Shown: positions 47,336-55,431 of the stretch, piece by piece
Numbering within the stretch: the first letter of the stretch is position 1
Layout of the letters: each line of letters starts with the position of its first letter
Assembly: GCA_016183935.1 (NCBI GenBank)
Contig: JACPDR010000003.1
Coordinates: 1 to 64,000, forward strand
DNA from: Caulobacterales bacterium
GTDB taxonomy: Bacteria > Pseudomonadota > Alphaproteobacteria > Caulobacterales > Caulobacteraceae
Length of the DNA stretch: 64,000 nt
Direction: 5' to 3'
The notes under the pieces: generated by a model
Databases searched by the model: none
Told to the model about the DNA's origin: nothing
Seen by the model: only the letters and a program-made list of their open reading frames with translations
Translations under genes and position numbers: made by a program

Positions 47336-47355
47336 AAGTGGCCGTTCGGACACTT
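47336..47355. promoter_or_regulatory. Second operator-like inverted repeat upstream of the TetR gene
   Basis: aagtggccg (47336-47344) and cggacactt (47347-47355) pair with one mismatch around tt. It has the same aagtg-n-ccg half site as the palindrome at 47304 and ends 20 bp before the proposed ATG. Confidence 0.55.
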
Positions 47356-47375
47356 TTGTTATGGGAGAGCCCCGG

Positions 47376-47963
47376 ATGCCGCCCAAAGGCGCCGCCACCC
47401 ACGCCCGGCTGATCGACGAGGCGATGACGCAGGTGACCGTTCGCGGCCTCGCCGCCGTCAGCCTGCAGGACGTCGCGGGCGCGGCGGGCGTGTCCAAGAG
47501 CGCGGTGCTGAAGCATTTTCAGTCCAAGGAGGCGCTGCAGACCGAGGTGGTCGACGCCATGATCGAGCGCTTCAAGGCGGCGGTCTGGGACCCGGCCGAG
47601 CCGCTGCCCGCCGGCCGCCAACGGCTGGACCGCATCTTCCAGGGCGAACTGGACTGGATCGACGGCGAGGACCGTCCCGGCGGCTGTCCGCTGAAGGCGG
47701 CGGCGATCGAACTCGACGACCAGCCCGGCCCGCTGCGCGACACGTTGAAGGCCAGTCAGGTGCGCTGGGCCAAGGTGTTGAAGCGCGAGTTCCGGACGCT
47801 GAATCCGAACGCCGACGATGCGGCGCTGGAGGTGCTGGTGTTCCAGTTCAAGGGGATCGTGCTGGCCTATGGCCATTCTCGCCGTCTGCTGGACGACGAG
47901 ACGGCGCGGGCGCAGGCGACGGCGGCCTACCGGATGCTTGTGGCGACGGCGTCGCAGTCCTAG
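47376..47963 (+). CDS. TetR/AcrR family transcriptional regulator
   Basis: 195 residues. The helix-turn-helix is at about 10-58: HARLIDEAMTQVTVRGLAAVSLQDVAGAAGVSKSAVLKHFQSKEAL. The ligand domain follows, with GCPLKAAAIELDDQPGPLRD. The ATG 47376 is chosen because gggag lies upstream; ATG 47361 and a GTG at 47283 would place the start inside the operators. Two inverted repeats upstream suggest autoregulation and control of the divergent secreted gene. Regulon unknown. Confidence 0.88.
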   Translation: MPPKGAATHARLIDEAMTQVTVRGLAAVSLQDVAGAAGVSKSAVLKHFQSKEALQTEVVDAMIERFKAAVWDPAEPLPAGRQRLDRIFQGELDWIDGEDRPGGCPLKAAAIELDDQPGPLRDTLKASQVRWAKVLKREFRTLNPNADDAALEVLVFQFKGIVLAYGHSRRLLDDETARAQATAAYRMLVATASQS

Positions 47964-47988
47964 GTCTCGCCCCAGCAGGGAGAGGACC

Positions 47989-48741
47989 ATGACCGGAACC
48001 ATCAGAGTCGGCATCGGCGGCTGGACCTATGAGCCGTGGCGGGGCGTCTTCTATCCGGAGAAGCTGAGCCAGAAGAAGGAGCTGGAATACGCCTCCGGCA
48101 AGCTGACCTCGATCGAGATCAACGGCACCTACTATTCCGGCTTCAAGCCCGAGACGTGGATGAAGTGGCGCGACGAGACGCCCGACGACTTCGTCTTCGC
48201 GGTCAAGGCCAGCCGTTTCTGCACCAACCGCAGGGTGCTGTCCGAGGGCAATGAGAGTCTCGAGCGGTTCCTCGATCAGGGGCTGACGGTGCTGGGCGAC
48301 AAGCTGGGGCCGATCAACTGGCAGTTCATGGCCACCAAGAAGTTCGACCCGGTCGACTTCGAGGGCTTCCTGAAGCTGTTGCCGAAGGAGAAGGACGGGG
48401 TGCGGCTGCGTCACGCGCTTGAAGTCCGCAGCGGCACCTTCGACAACGAGCAGTTCTACGATCTCGCCCGCAAATACGGGGCGGCCATCGTCTACGGCCA
48501 TGACGACGAGGCGCCGGAGTGGCCTCGGATCGATCAGGACACGGCCGACTTCAAATACGCCCGGCTGATGTCCAGCCGCGAGGACGAGCCGACGGGCATG
48601 TCCCCGGCCGAGCTGGACGGCATCGTGAAACAGACCCGGGAGTGGGCGAAGAAGGGCGAGGTGTTCGCCTACTTCATCGCGGGCGCCAAGGTGCGCAATC
48701 CGGCGGCGGCGCAGGCGCTGATCGCGAAGCTGGGCGAATGA
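47989..48741 (+). CDS. DUF72 family protein (TIM-barrel)
   Basis: 250 residues, starting at the ATG 47989 with gggagagg upstream. It has the DUF72 opening RVGIGGWTYEPWRGVFYPEKL, EYASGKLTSIEINGTYYSGFK, and FVFAVKASRFCTNRRVL typical of the family. The fold is a TIM barrel of unknown function. The stop overlaps the next gene (ATGA), which suggests coupling with the GFA protein. Confidence 0.92.
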   Translation: MTGTIRVGIGGWTYEPWRGVFYPEKLSQKKELEYASGKLTSIEINGTYYSGFKPETWMKWRDETPDDFVFAVKASRFCTNRRVLSEGNESLERFLDQGLTVLGDKLGPINWQFMATKKFDPVDFEGFLKLLPKEKDGVRLRHALEVRSGTFDNEQFYDLARKYGAAIVYGHDDEAPEWPRIDQDTADFKYARLMSSREDEPTGMSPAELDGIVKQTREWAKKGEVFAYFIAGAKVRNPAAAQALIAKLGE

Positions 48742-49109
48742 CCGCGCTGGTGCAGGGAAGCTGTCATTGCGGGGCGCAACGGTTCACCGCCCCGGCGCCC
48801 GACAGCGTCACGCAATGCACCTGCTCGACCTGCACCAAGCGCGGGACGGTCGCCGCCTACTATGCGCCGGGCGAGGTCGAGTTCAGCCTCACGCCCGACC
48901 GGCTGGCGGCCTATCAGTGGGGCGACCGGATGATGACCTTCCACCATTGCATCACGTGCGGCTGCGGCGTCTTCGCCGAGTCGGACGCGTGGACGACGGA
49001 GGACGGCGAGGCGAGGCCCGCGCGGATCACCCTGAACGCCCGGCTGTTCGACGATTTCGACCTCGACGCCGTACCGGTCCGCCACGTCGACGGGCGCAAC
49101 GCCTGGTGA
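48738..49109 (+). CDS. GFA (glutathione-dependent formaldehyde-activating) family protein
   Basis: 123 residues. Zinc-binding cysteines in GSCHCGAQRF, TQCTCSTCTKRGT and HHCITCGCGVFAESD follow the CENP-V/GFA pattern. Most such proteins are not true glutathione enzymes; the substrate cannot be told. ATG 48738 overlaps the DUF72 stop. Confidence 0.9.
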   Translation: MTALVQGSCHCGAQRFTAPAPDSVTQCTCSTCTKRGTVAAYYAPGEVEFSLTPDRLAAYQWGDRMMTFHHCITCGCGVFAESDAWTTEDGEARPARITLNARLFDDFDLDAVPVRHVDGRNAW

Positions 49110-49167
49110 CCCCGCGGGTTCAACCCCATCTGCGCCCCTGCCCCTGACCCCGGTCAAAGGACTCTTC

Positions 49168-50238
49168 ATGCCCATCGCCACCCGCGCCTTCGCCGCCACC
49201 GCCGCGGACGCCCCGCTGTCGCCCTACAGCTTCGACCGGCGCGATCCCGGCCCGGACGATGTGGCCATCGAGATCAAATTCTGCGGCGTCTGCCACTCGG
49301 ACCTGCATGTGGTGAAGAACGACCTCGGCGGGACGCGCTATCCCATCGTGCCAGGCCACGAGATCGCCGGCGTGGTCACGGCGGTGGGCGCGAACGTGAC
49401 GCGGTTCAAGGCCGGCGACCGGGTCGGCGTCGGCTGCATGGTCGACAGCTGCCGCACCTGCGCCGCCTGCCTCGAGGGCGAGGAGCAGTACTGCGCGCCC
49501 GGCATGACCCAGACCTACGGCTCGGCCGATCCGAAGGGCGCGGAGGTCGGTCAGACCATCACCCAGGGCGGCTATTCCGACCGCATCACGGTCGACCAGA
49601 ACTATGTGCTGCGCATTCCCGACGCGCTGCCGCTGGACGCCGCCGCGCCGCTGCTGTGCGCCGGCATCACCACCTACAGCCCGCTGAAGGAGTGGGGCGT
49701 CGGGCCCGGCTCGAAGGTCGCGGTGATCGGCCTGGGCGGCCTCGGCCACATGGCGGTCAAGCTGGCCAACGCCATGGGGGCCGAGGTGACGGTGCTGTCG
49801 ACCTCGGACCGCAAGAAGGTCGACGCCGAGCGGATGGGGGCGAAGCATTTCCTGATCAACTCGGACAAGGCGGCGATGAAGGCGGCGGGCGAAAAGTTCG
49901 ATCTGATCATCAACACCGTATCGGCCACGCACGAGATCGCCAGCCACGTGAACCTGCTGGCCCGCGACGGGACCATGGTCATGCTGGGCCTGACCACCGA
50001 GGGCCTGCCGGTCTACGCCATGCCGCTGCTGTGGCGCCGCCGGCGGATCGCCGGATCGCTGATCGGCGGCATCCGCGAGACCCAGGAGATGCTGGATTTC
50101 TGCGCCGAGCACGGCCTGGCCTGCGACATCGAGGTGATCGCGCCGCACCAGATCAACGAGGCCTACGCCCGTATGGAGAAGTCCGACGTCCGCTACCGCT
50201 TCGTCATCGACATGGGCCGCCTCGACAGGGCCGCCTAA
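49168..50238 (+). CDS. NAD(P)-dependent alcohol/aldehyde dehydrogenase (YahK/cinnamyl-type MDR)
   Basis: 356 residues. The catalytic zinc region is FCGVCHSDLHVVKNDLGGT with GHEIAGVVTAVGANV, the structural zinc region is CMVDSCRTCAACLEGEEQYC, and the NADP motif is VIGLGGLGHMAVKLANAMG. The closing part FCAEHGLACDIEVIAPHQIN is typical of YahK-like enzymes that reduce aldehydes. Starts at ATG 49168, 58 bp after the GFA gene; possible shared role in aldehyde detoxification is inference. Confidence 0.93.
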   Translation: MPIATRAFAATAADAPLSPYSFDRRDPGPDDVAIEIKFCGVCHSDLHVVKNDLGGTRYPIVPGHEIAGVVTAVGANVTRFKAGDRVGVGCMVDSCRTCAACLEGEEQYCAPGMTQTYGSADPKGAEVGQTITQGGYSDRITVDQNYVLRIPDALPLDAAAPLLCAGITTYSPLKEWGVGPGSKVAVIGLGGLGHMAVKLANAMGAEVTVLSTSDRKKVDAERMGAKHFLINSDKAAMKAAGEKFDLIINTVSATHEIASHVNLLARDGTMVMLGLTTEGLPVYAMPLLWRRRRIAGSLIGGIRETQEMLDFCAEHGLACDIEVIAPHQINEAYARMEKSDVRYRFVIDMGRLDRAA

Positions 50239-50333
50239 GCCGATCCTTTCCGCGCAACGGCTCAGGGGCTAAAGCGTATCCATAAGCAGGCGGCCCGGGT
50301 GAGAGGCCGCCGCTCGCAGGACAGGAAACGGAC

Positions 50334-51059
50334 ATGGCACGAGTGGCTCTGGTCACGGGCGGCACCCGCGGCATCGGCAAGGCGATCGCCCAGCGCCTCA
50401 AGGAGGACGGCATGCTGGTCGCGGCCGGCTACTCCGGCAATGTCGAGGCCGCCGAGGCCACGGCGCGCGAACTGGGCGTCATGGTGGTCAAGGGCAATGT
50501 CGGCTCGTTCGAGGACTGCCAGCGGGCGGTCGCCGAGGTCGAGGCGCAGCTGGGCCCGATCGACACCCTGATCAACAACGCCGGCATCACCCGCGACGGC
50601 TTCTTCCACAAGATGAGCGCCGACCAGTGGTCGGACGTGATCAGGGTCAACATGGACAGCGTCTTCAACATGACGCGCCAGGTGATCAACGGCATGCGCG
50701 ACCGCGGCTTCGGCCGCATCGTCAACATCAGCTCGATCAACGGCCAGAAGGGCCAGATCGGCCAGACCAACTATTCCGCCGCCAAGGCCGGGATGATCGG
50801 CTTCACCAAAGCCCTGGCGCTGGAGAACGCCCGCAAGGGGGTCACGGTGAATTGCATCGCGCCCGGCTACATCGATACCGAGATGGTCGGGGCCATGGAC
50901 GAAAAGGTCCTGGCCGGAATCATCGCCCAGATCCCGGTGGGAAGACTCGGAAAAGGCGAGGAAATCGCCGATATGGTGTCGTGGCTGGCCGGCGAACGTG
51001 CCGGATATGTCACAGGCTGCACCCTGTCGCTGAACGGTGGTCAGTATCTGGTCGGCTAG
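50334..51059 (+). CDS. phbB: Acetoacetyl-CoA reductase PhbB (SDR family)
   Basis: NADPH-dependent reductase that makes (R)-3-hydroxybutyryl-CoA for polyhydroxybutyrate. 241 residues. Cofactor motif ALVTGGTRGIGKAIAQRL, NNAGITRDGFFHKMSADQW, catalytic Ser-Tyr-Lys in NISSINGQKGQIGQTNYSAAKAG, and the ending GCTLSLNGGQYLVG, characteristic of PhbB rather than FabG. ATG 50334 behind aggacaggaa. phbA and phbC are not in the window. Confidence 0.9.
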   Translation: MARVALVTGGTRGIGKAIAQRLKEDGMLVAAGYSGNVEAAEATARELGVMVVKGNVGSFEDCQRAVAEVEAQLGPIDTLINNAGITRDGFFHKMSADQWSDVIRVNMDSVFNMTRQVINGMRDRGFGRIVNISSINGQKGQIGQTNYSAAKAGMIGFTKALALENARKGVTVNCIAPGYIDTEMVGAMDEKVLAGIIAQIPVGRLGKGEEIADMVSWLAGERAGYVTGCTLSLNGGQYLVG

Positions 51060-51107
51060 CTCCACTCCGCCCAAAATCCGCCGCGCGGCGATTCCACGAC
51101 AGAGGCC

Positions 51108-51908
51108 ATGCAGTTGACGGCGAGGGTCAGAACGGCGCGACGGCCGCTTCCGACCGCGATGGCGATCGCCCTCGCGGCGGCGGTGCTGTCGCTGCTGTCC
51201 GTCGCCTCCGACGTTTCGGCCCAGGTTCGCGGCAACGCGCAGGCCGAGCAGAGCCGAACCCTGCGCAACCGCCCTTCCGAACCCGCCCTGCCGCCGGTGG
51301 GGCGTTATGCGGCCGATTCCGGCGAGGGCTTCATCCTTGACCGGTCCGGACGGCATCCGCTGCTGCGCTTCGACCGCCGCGACGAGACCTGGGTGCTGCG
51401 GCCCAGCGCGGCGCCGCGCGGCGACGTCATCTACCGCAACGACGCCGGCCAGCAGGTGCTGCGGGTCACCCCCAGCGGCGGCATGACCGTCTATACGCCG
51501 CGCTCGCCGGGCGGTTCGCCGGCCTCCTACGCCGGCCCGGGCGAAAGCCTGTCGCCACCCCGGCTCGGGCCGGCCCAGATGCTGAATCTGATGCTGCGGC
51601 GCAGCGCCATGGTCAGCCAGGCCGTGGGGCGGACGGTGGAGATCAACGCCGACACCGGCGTCGAGTCGGAGTCGCTGACCGTCGAGGCGCTCATCCTGTC
51701 GACCGACGTGGTGCTGCGCATCGCCCGCTCGCCCAACGGGCGCGCCGCGCTCAACCAGCTGCGCCGCATCGTCATCGTCGAAGGATCCAGGGCCTCGGTC
51801 ACCTACAACCGAGGCGAGCTGCACATTGTCGTGGCGCCGTCGCAGGGCGCGGCAGGCCGGCCGTCGTCGGCCCGTGTCATTCGCGCCTTCCTGCCGCCGG
51901 CGCGCTAG
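51108..51908 (+). CDS. DUF4908 domain secreted protein
   Basis: 266 residues. An N-terminal signal at about 1-37 ends SDVSAQV. The mature protein has GEGFILDRSGRHPLLRFDRR, PRGDVIYRNDAGQQVLRVTP and SGGMTVYTP, then DTGVESESLTVEALILSTDVVLRIA and LHIVVAPSQGAAGRPS, which matches the Caulobacter-type DUF4908 layout. Periplasmic, function unknown. Follows phbB by 48 bp. Confidence 0.72.
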   Translation: MQLTARVRTARRPLPTAMAIALAAAVLSLLSVASDVSAQVRGNAQAEQSRTLRNRPSEPALPPVGRYAADSGEGFILDRSGRHPLLRFDRRDETWVLRPSAAPRGDVIYRNDAGQQVLRVTPSGGMTVYTPRSPGGSPASYAGPGESLSPPRLGPAQMLNLMLRRSAMVSQAVGRTVEINADTGVESESLTVEALILSTDVVLRIARSPNGRAALNQLRRIVIVEGSRASVTYNRGELHIVVAPSQGAAGRPSSARVIRAFLPPAR

Positions 51909-51920
51909 ACCGGCTCCACC

Positions 51921-52649
51921 CTAGCCCGTGAAACTGTCCTTCGCGGCCCGGCGGCTCGCGAAGCCGGCGGCGTCGCCGGCGCGCAGGAAGGGATTGAACG
52001 CCTTCTCCGCCCCGATGGTGGTCGGGACGGTCGGCTGCCCCCGCTCCCGCGCCGCGAACACCGCCGCGGCCTGCGCCGCCATCTGCGGCCGGTCGTCGAG
52101 GCTCAGGGCGAAGCGGGCGTTGGCGGCGGTGTATTCATGGGCGCACCAGACGGTGGTTTCGTCCGGCCAGGCGGCGAGCTTCTGAAGGCTGTCCCACATC
52201 TGCTCCGGCGCGCCCTCGAACAGGCGGCCGCAACCGAGGGCGAACAGGGTGTCGCCGACGAAGGCCTGGCCGCCGGCGGCGTCGCGATAAACGATGTGGC
52301 CGAGGGTGTGGCCGGGCGTATCGGTCACATCCAGCCGCGTCTCGCCCAGCATGACGACATCGCCGCCGCGCACGACCCGGTCCAGCGGCGCGGCCTTGCG
52401 CACCTCCTCCGGGCCGACGATCTCGCAGCCCGTCGCCGCTTTCAGCGCGGCGTTGCCCTGGGTGTGGTCGGGGTGCCAGTGGGTGTTGAGGATCAGGTCC
52501 AGCCGACCCCAGCCGGACTGCTCCAGCGCCGCCAGGATGGCGTCGGCGTCGGGCGTGTCGATCGTGGCCACCATGCCGGTCGCGGCGTCGCGCGCCAGGA
52601 AGCCGTAGTTGTCGGACAAGCAGGGAAACAGGCGAACTTCGAGGGACAT
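51921..52649 (-). CDS. gloB: Hydroxyacylglutathione hydrolase GloB (glyoxalase II)
   Basis: Hydrolyses S-lactoylglutathione to lactate and glutathione. Metallo-beta-lactamase fold: LNTHWHPDHTQGNAALK with the HxHxDH zinc motif at about residues 54-59, TPGHTLGHIVYRD and VGDTLFALGCGRLFEG. 242 residues. Divergent from the methyltransferase at 52694; the gap is only 44 bp. Confidence 0.95.
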   Translation of the reverse strand: MSLEVRLFPCLSDNYGFLARDAATGMVATIDTPDADAILAALEQSGWGRLDLILNTHWHPDHTQGNAALKAATGCEIVGPEEVRKAAPLDRVVRGGDVVMLGETRLDVTDTPGHTLGHIVYRDAAGGQAFVGDTLFALGCGRLFEGAPEQMWDSLQKLAAWPDETTVWCAHEYTAANARFALSLDDRPQMAAQAAAVFAARERGQPTVPTTIGAEKAFNPFLRAGDAAGFASRRAAKDSFTG

Positions 52650-52693
52650 GCCGCATTCTAGCAGCGGACCCTTCCGCGGCCTATGGTGACCGG

Positions 52694-53434
52694 ATGCGGC
52701 GCAGCATCGAGGAACTTCGGACCTTCTATGGCGAGCCGGCGGGCGCGCTGGCCCGCCGTCTGCTGGCGCGCCGGCTCGACGACGCCTGGGGCGAGGCGGG
52801 CGGGTGCGACGTGCTGGGCCTCGGCTACGCCACCCCGTGGCTGGACGCCTTCGTCGGGGCCCGGCGGGTGGTCGCGGCCATGCCGGGTGGACAGGGCGTC
52901 GAGTTATGGCCGTCGGTCGGCCGCAACCGCACTGTTCTCGTCGACGACCGCCGCCTGCCGTTCGCGGCCGGGACCTTCGATCGCATCCTTCTGGTCCACG
53001 CGCTGGAAGAGGCCGACGACGCCTCCGCCCTGCTGCTGGAAGCCGTGCGGACGCTGTCTCCGGCCGGCCGCATCATCCTGATCGCCGCCGCCCGCGGCGG
53101 ACTGTGGTCGCGGGTCGAGGCCACGCCCTTCGGCTATGGCCGGCCGTTCACCCGGCGCCAGCTCGAACGGCTGGTGCGCGGGGCGGGGCTCGAGCCCACG
53201 GCCTGGAGCCAGACCCTGTACGTGCCGCCGTGGGGCCCGCTGCTGCCGCTGGCCGACGGCTTCGAACAGATTGGGCGGCGGGTCATGCCGGGGGCCGCGG
53301 GCGTCATCCTGCTGGAGGCCACCCGTCAGGCCTACGCCCGGGTGCATCCGGGCAACGCCCTGGCCGTCGCCCCGGCCCTGGCCGCCGCCCTTCGGCCGCA
53401 GCCGATCCCGGGCAGCCGCCGCGAAAGCCGCTGA
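52694..53434 (+). CDS. Class I SAM-dependent methyltransferase, substrate unknown
   Basis: 246 residues. Rossmann-like motifs: CDVLGLGYATPWLDAFVGA (SAM site, atypical), DDRRLPFAAGTFDRILLVHALEEADDAS and AGRIILIAAARGGLWSRVE. Next to gloB in a divergent arrangement seen in Caulobacteraceae. ATG 52694. Substrate and site of action unknown. Confidence 0.8.
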   Translation: MRRSIEELRTFYGEPAGALARRLLARRLDDAWGEAGGCDVLGLGYATPWLDAFVGARRVVAAMPGGQGVELWPSVGRNRTVLVDDRRLPFAAGTFDRILLVHALEEADDASALLLEAVRTLSPAGRIILIAAARGGLWSRVEATPFGYGRPFTRRQLERLVRGAGLEPTAWSQTLYVPPWGPLLPLADGFEQIGRRVMPGAAGVILLEATRQAYARVHPGNALAVAPALAAALRPQPIPGSRRESR

Positions 53435-53481
53435 CCGTTCCCCGGCTTTGCAGGCGGGGCGGCAGGCCCTAAAGGGCGGGC

Positions 53482-53985
53482 ATGCAGAGACTGATCCTGA
53501 TGCGGCACGCCGAGGCCGAGCGGGCGGCGGGTTCCGGACGCGACCGCGATCGCGCCCTGTCGAACCGCGGCCGGACCGACGCCGCCGCCATGGGCCGGGC
53601 CCTGGCCGCGCGCGGCCTGCGGCCGGACCTGGCGCTGGTCTCGCCCGCGGCGCGCACCCGTCAGACCTGGGAGCTGCTGCACGACGCCTTCGGCGATGTG
53701 CAGATCCGCGACGACGAGGCGCTCTACAACGGCGGCGCCGAGACCCTGCGCCGGCTGGTCGAGGCGGTGGAGGACGACGCCGGCTGCCTGATGGTCGTGG
53801 CCCACAATCCCGGCGTCCATCTGCTGGCGGTGGAATATCTGGTCGAAGGGGCCGCCTCGCCGTCGATCCTCGACCGCATGAGCGGCGGCTTCCCGCCCGG
53901 CGCGGCGGCGATCTTCGGCGTCGACGCCGCTGGCCGGCGCATGCTCGAAGGCTATCTGCAGCCGCGCGATCTCGTCACCGAATGA
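53482..53985 (+). CDS. SixA-like histidine phosphatase
   Basis: 167 residues. The phosphoglycerate-mutase type motif LMRHAEAERAAGSGRDRDRALSNRG carries the catalytic RHA at residues 8-10. VSPAARTRQTWELL and MVVAHNPGVHLLAVEYLV supply the second Arg and His. SixA-type enzymes dephosphorylate histidine on phosphotransfer proteins; the target here is unknown. Its stop overlaps the DUF952 gene by 4 bases. Confidence 0.9.
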   Translation: MQRLILMRHAEAERAAGSGRDRDRALSNRGRTDAAAMGRALAARGLRPDLALVSPAARTRQTWELLHDAFGDVQIRDDEALYNGGAETLRRLVEAVEDDAGCLMVVAHNPGVHLLAVEYLVEGAASPSILDRMSGGFPPGAAAIFGVDAAGRRMLEGYLQPRDLVTE

Positions 53986-54338
53986 CCGATGTCGCCTACA
54001 AGCTGGTCGACCGCGCCGAATGGGCGCAGGCGCGGGCGGCGGGCGTCTACGACGGCTCGGCCGTCGATCGCGCCGACGGCTACATCCATATGTCGACGGC
54101 GACGCAGCTGGCCGAAACGGCGCGTCGCCATTACGCGGGGCGGGGTGGTCTGGTGCTTGTCACGGTCGACCTGGCCTCGCTCGGCGAGACCCTCCGCTGG
54201 GAGGCGTCACGCGGCGGCGCGCTGTTTCCGCACCTCCACGGCCCCTTGCCCGTGTCGTCGGCCACGGCCGGGCGGCCGCTGTCGGTGAGTGAGGACGGGG
54301 TGATGATCTTCGAGGATGGAGCGACCGGATGGCCCTGA
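53982..54338 (+). CDS. DUF952 family protein
   Basis: 118 residues: YKLVDRAEWAQARAAGVYDGSAVDRADGYIHMSTATQLAET and FPHLHGPLPVSSA are the DUF952 blocks. Cytosolic, function unknown; often near pyrD in alphaproteobacteria. ATG 53982 overlaps the upstream stop, and pyrD begins 10 bases before its end, so three genes are tightly coupled. Confidence 0.88.
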   Translation: MTDVAYKLVDRAEWAQARAAGVYDGSAVDRADGYIHMSTATQLAETARRHYAGRGGLVLVTVDLASLGETLRWEASRGGALFPHLHGPLPVSSATAGRPLSVSEDGVMIFEDGATGWP

Positions 54339-55366
54339 CCGACTTCGGCGCCGCCGCCCTGCGCCTTCTCGATCCTGAAATCGCCCACCGCCTGGCCATT
54401 CTCGCGCTGAGGATCGCGCCCCTGCCCGCCCCGCGGGCCGACGACCCGGTCCTGGCGACGACGGTGGCCGGCCTGCGTCTGTCCAATCCGGTCGGACTGG
54501 CGGCGGGCCTGGACAAGAACGGCGAGGCGCTGAGGGGGCTGTCGCGGCTGGGCTTCGGCTTTGTCGAGTGCGGCTCGGTCACGCCGCGCCCGCAGCCCGG
54601 CAATCCGCGGCCGCGCCTGTTCCGCCTGTCCGAAGACCGGGCGGTCATCAACCGCATGGGCTTTAACAACGCGGGGCTCGAGGCCTTCGCCGCCCGGCTG
54701 GCCCGCCGTCCCGCCGGGGCGGTGATCGGCGCCAATCTCGGGGCCAACAAGGAGACGGAGGACAAGGCGGCCGATTACGTCGCCGGTCTGGAGCGGCTGA
54801 AGGGCCTTGCCGACTATGTCACCGTCAATGTCTCGTCGCCGAACACGCCGGGCCTGCGCGACCTGCAGGGCCGCGCCGCGCTGGACGACCTGCTCGGGCG
54901 GCTGGCGGAGGCCCGCGCCGGCGACCGCACGCCGGTTTTCCTCAAGATCGCGCCCGACCTGACGGCGGCGGAGATCCAGCTGATCGTCGAGGCGGCGCTG
55001 GATCACGGCATCGACGCCCTGATCGTAGCCAACACCACCCTGGACCGGCCTGAAAGCTTGAGATCGCCTCAGCGGGACGAGGCCGGGGGCCTGTCCGGCG
55101 CGCCGCTGAAGGCCCGCGCCACGGCGGCCCTGCGCGCGGCGGCGGAGGCGTCGTCCGGGCGCCTGCCGCTGATCGCCGTCGGCGGGATCGGTTCCGGCGC
55201 GGAGGCCTATGAGCGCATCCGGGCCGGCGCCTCGGCCGTGCAGGTCTACAGCGCCCTCGTCTACGAGGGTCCCGGCCTCGTCGGGCGCATCAAGCGCGAT
55301 CTGGCGGCCCGCCTGCGCGCCGACGGCTTCTCCACAGCAAATGAGGCCGTGGCGACAGGTCGTTGA
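54329..55366 (+). CDS. pyrD: Dihydroorotate dehydrogenase (quinone), class 2
   Basis: Fourth step of pyrimidine synthesis, membrane associated and quinone-linked. 345 residues: NPVGLAAGLDKNGEALRGLS, INRMGFNNAGLEAFAARLA, TVNVSSPNTPGLRDLQ and LPLIAVGGIGSGAEAYERI with FMN contacts, ending YEGPGLVGRIKRDLAARL. The N-terminal helix of class 2 is present (LRLLDPEIAHRLAILALRIA). Overlaps DUF952 by 10 bases. Confidence 0.96.
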   Translation: MALTDFGAAALRLLDPEIAHRLAILALRIAPLPAPRADDPVLATTVAGLRLSNPVGLAAGLDKNGEALRGLSRLGFGFVECGSVTPRPQPGNPRPRLFRLSEDRAVINRMGFNNAGLEAFAARLARRPAGAVIGANLGANKETEDKAADYVAGLERLKGLADYVTVNVSSPNTPGLRDLQGRAALDDLLGRLAEARAGDRTPVFLKIAPDLTAAEIQLIVEAALDHGIDALIVANTTLDRPESLRSPQRDEAGGLSGAPLKARATAALRAAAEASSGRLPLIAVGGIGSGAEAYERIRAGASAVQVYSALVYEGPGLVGRIKRDLAARLRADGFSTANEAVATGR

Positions 55367-55431
55367 CGGAGCGTTAGGGGCCCGCGGGGTATGATTTAGA
55401 CGGGCGAACACGTCCGATCCGGGGGAGCCGC

